A stretch of 64,000 bases of DNA. Origin: Sphingobacterium faecium (GTDB taxonomy: Bacteria; Bacteroidota; Bacteroidia; Sphingobacteriales; Sphingobacteriaceae). Positions within the stretch are counted from its first letter, which is position 1. Each line of letters starts with the position of its first letter. The notes under the pieces were generated by a model that saw only the letters and a program-made list of their open reading frames with translations, was not told where the DNA came from and did not search any database. The position numbers and the translations under genes are program-made. The stretch is taken from positions 186,001 through 250,000 of the forward strand of contig NZ_QBKH01000004.1 in NCBI RefSeq assembly GCF_003054045.1, given 5' to 3'. Shown piece by piece: positions 63,588 to 64,000 of this stretch.

Positions 63588-64000
63588 ATGAAATACACCA
63601 TATTAATTGGGCTTTTCTTAATTACTTCAAGTATCAAAGCAAATGCACAAGATTATCAAACACGTATTGTTCAAGATCGACAAGAGAAAGCACTGAGCTT
63701 ATCAAAATCAAAATTTGGCCCACTGCCAGCAGATCAAGTCCAGTTTTTAGATTATTTTCCAGTTGACAAAGCTTATCGCGTTACTGCAGATGTCACGTTA
63801 TTATTGGGCGAAGAAACCTTCAAGATGCCCACATATGATGGCACCAGCAATCCTTATAAACGATATGCTATCTTAAATTTCACCTTGAATAATAAGCCCT
63901 ATCAATTGACCGTTTATCAAAGTGCTGCACTATTTCAAAATCCTCAGTACAAAAACCATCTTTTCCTTCCATTTTTAGATTTAACAAATGGTCAAGAAAG
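63588..64000 (+). CDS. DUF1684 family protein, N-terminal part (cut by window edge)
   Basis: 137 codons are visible from ATG 63588 and the frame is still open at the window end. A signal peptide (ILIGLFLITSSIKANAQ) is followed by a domain matching DUF1684: LDYFPVDKAYRVTADV, EETFKMPTYDGTSNPYKRYA and HLFLPFLDLTNGQE, the usual run of short conserved blocks. Probably an exported lipid- or nucleotide-handling unknown; function not established. Confidence 0.85.
   Translation, partial: MKYTILIGLFLITSSIKANAQDYQTRIVQDRQEKALSLSKSKFGPLPADQVQFLDYFPVDKAYRVTADVTLLLGEETFKMPTYDGTSNPYKRYAILNFTLNNKPYQLTVYQSAALFQNPQYKNHLFLPFLDLTNGQE

Noticed and set aside
1..64000. CRISPR arrays, insertion sequences, phage genes
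   Set aside because: I found no regularly spaced repeats, transposase or integrase genes, or target-site duplications.

Overview
The window looks like a chromosomal segment of a low-G+C Bacteroidota, most likely a Sphingobacterium-type member of the Sphingobacteriaceae. Evidence: TAnnTTTG (-7) promoter boxes in front of many genes; TonB-dependent receptors with N-terminal carboxypeptidase-regulatory-like domains; WG-repeat and DUF2490 secreted proteins; a TPR-transmembrane-HTH regulator; and few ribosome binding sites of the purine-rich kind. Most of the window is ordinary chromosome: nearly every gene has a close family and there are no insertion sequences, phage genes or CRISPR arrays.

Layout. 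1-4.8 kb: end of an outer-membrane barrel protein, dusB, a polysaccharide flippase, acylphosphatase, an amidohydrolase. 4.8-12 kb: an AT-rich gap ending in a TPP riboswitch that controls a TonB-dependent receptor (predicted thiamine-compound importer), dtd-mazG-like pair, a second large TonB-dependent receptor. 12-22 kb: a secreted unknown, gamma-glutamyltransferase, groES-groEL, and a minus-strand run miaB / sigma-54 activator / lptE / TPR protein / secG. 22-31 kb: OmpA-like lipoprotein, unknowns, rlmD, tetR, pheS, ssb, mutY, a sulfatase and the dead stump of a second sulfatase. 31-37 kb: WG-repeat protein, then a sulfur gene block (two YeeE/YedE halves, a Crp/Fnr regulator, a frameshifted TauE/SafE permease, a persulfide-dioxygenase/rhodanese fusion). 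37-44.5 kb: M1 peptidase, then rtcB, a slipin, a tRNA-like RNA element and a divergent WYL regulator. 44.5-64 kb: hemW, waaA, galE, a TPR-HTH regulator, mfd, galK-galT, a metallophosphoesterase, hemH, ispH, ndk, ybeY, ruvX and a partial DUF1684 gene.

The most interesting locus is 39.9-44.5 kb. The RNA ligase gene rtcB lies behind a slipin gene; upstream on the same strand is a structured element with two canonical tRNA T-arms and one canonical D-arm in a permuted order: T-arm, acceptor-like hairpin closed by a five-base loop, D-arm, second T-arm. The two acceptor strands pair perfectly and a five-base anticodon-stem equivalent can be found. This is the topology of YrlA-type bacterial Y RNAs. 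A WYL-family regulator is divergent, and the intergenic region has two related dyads that could be its operators. I infer an RNA-damage sensing and repair system.

The second notable locus is the sulfur block. Both of its transcription units carry the same dyad GTAAC-N4-GTTAC, each centred exactly 36.5 bases upstream of the last G of the -7 box, the geometry expected for a class-II Crp/Fnr activator. The Crp/Fnr gene is within the first unit, and its sensor domain has three closely placed cysteines. A recurring feature elsewhere is a -7 box only 5 to 8 bases before the start codon (acylphosphatase, rlmD, pheS, M1 peptidase, hemH, ispH), which predicts leaderless or nearly leaderless mRNAs.
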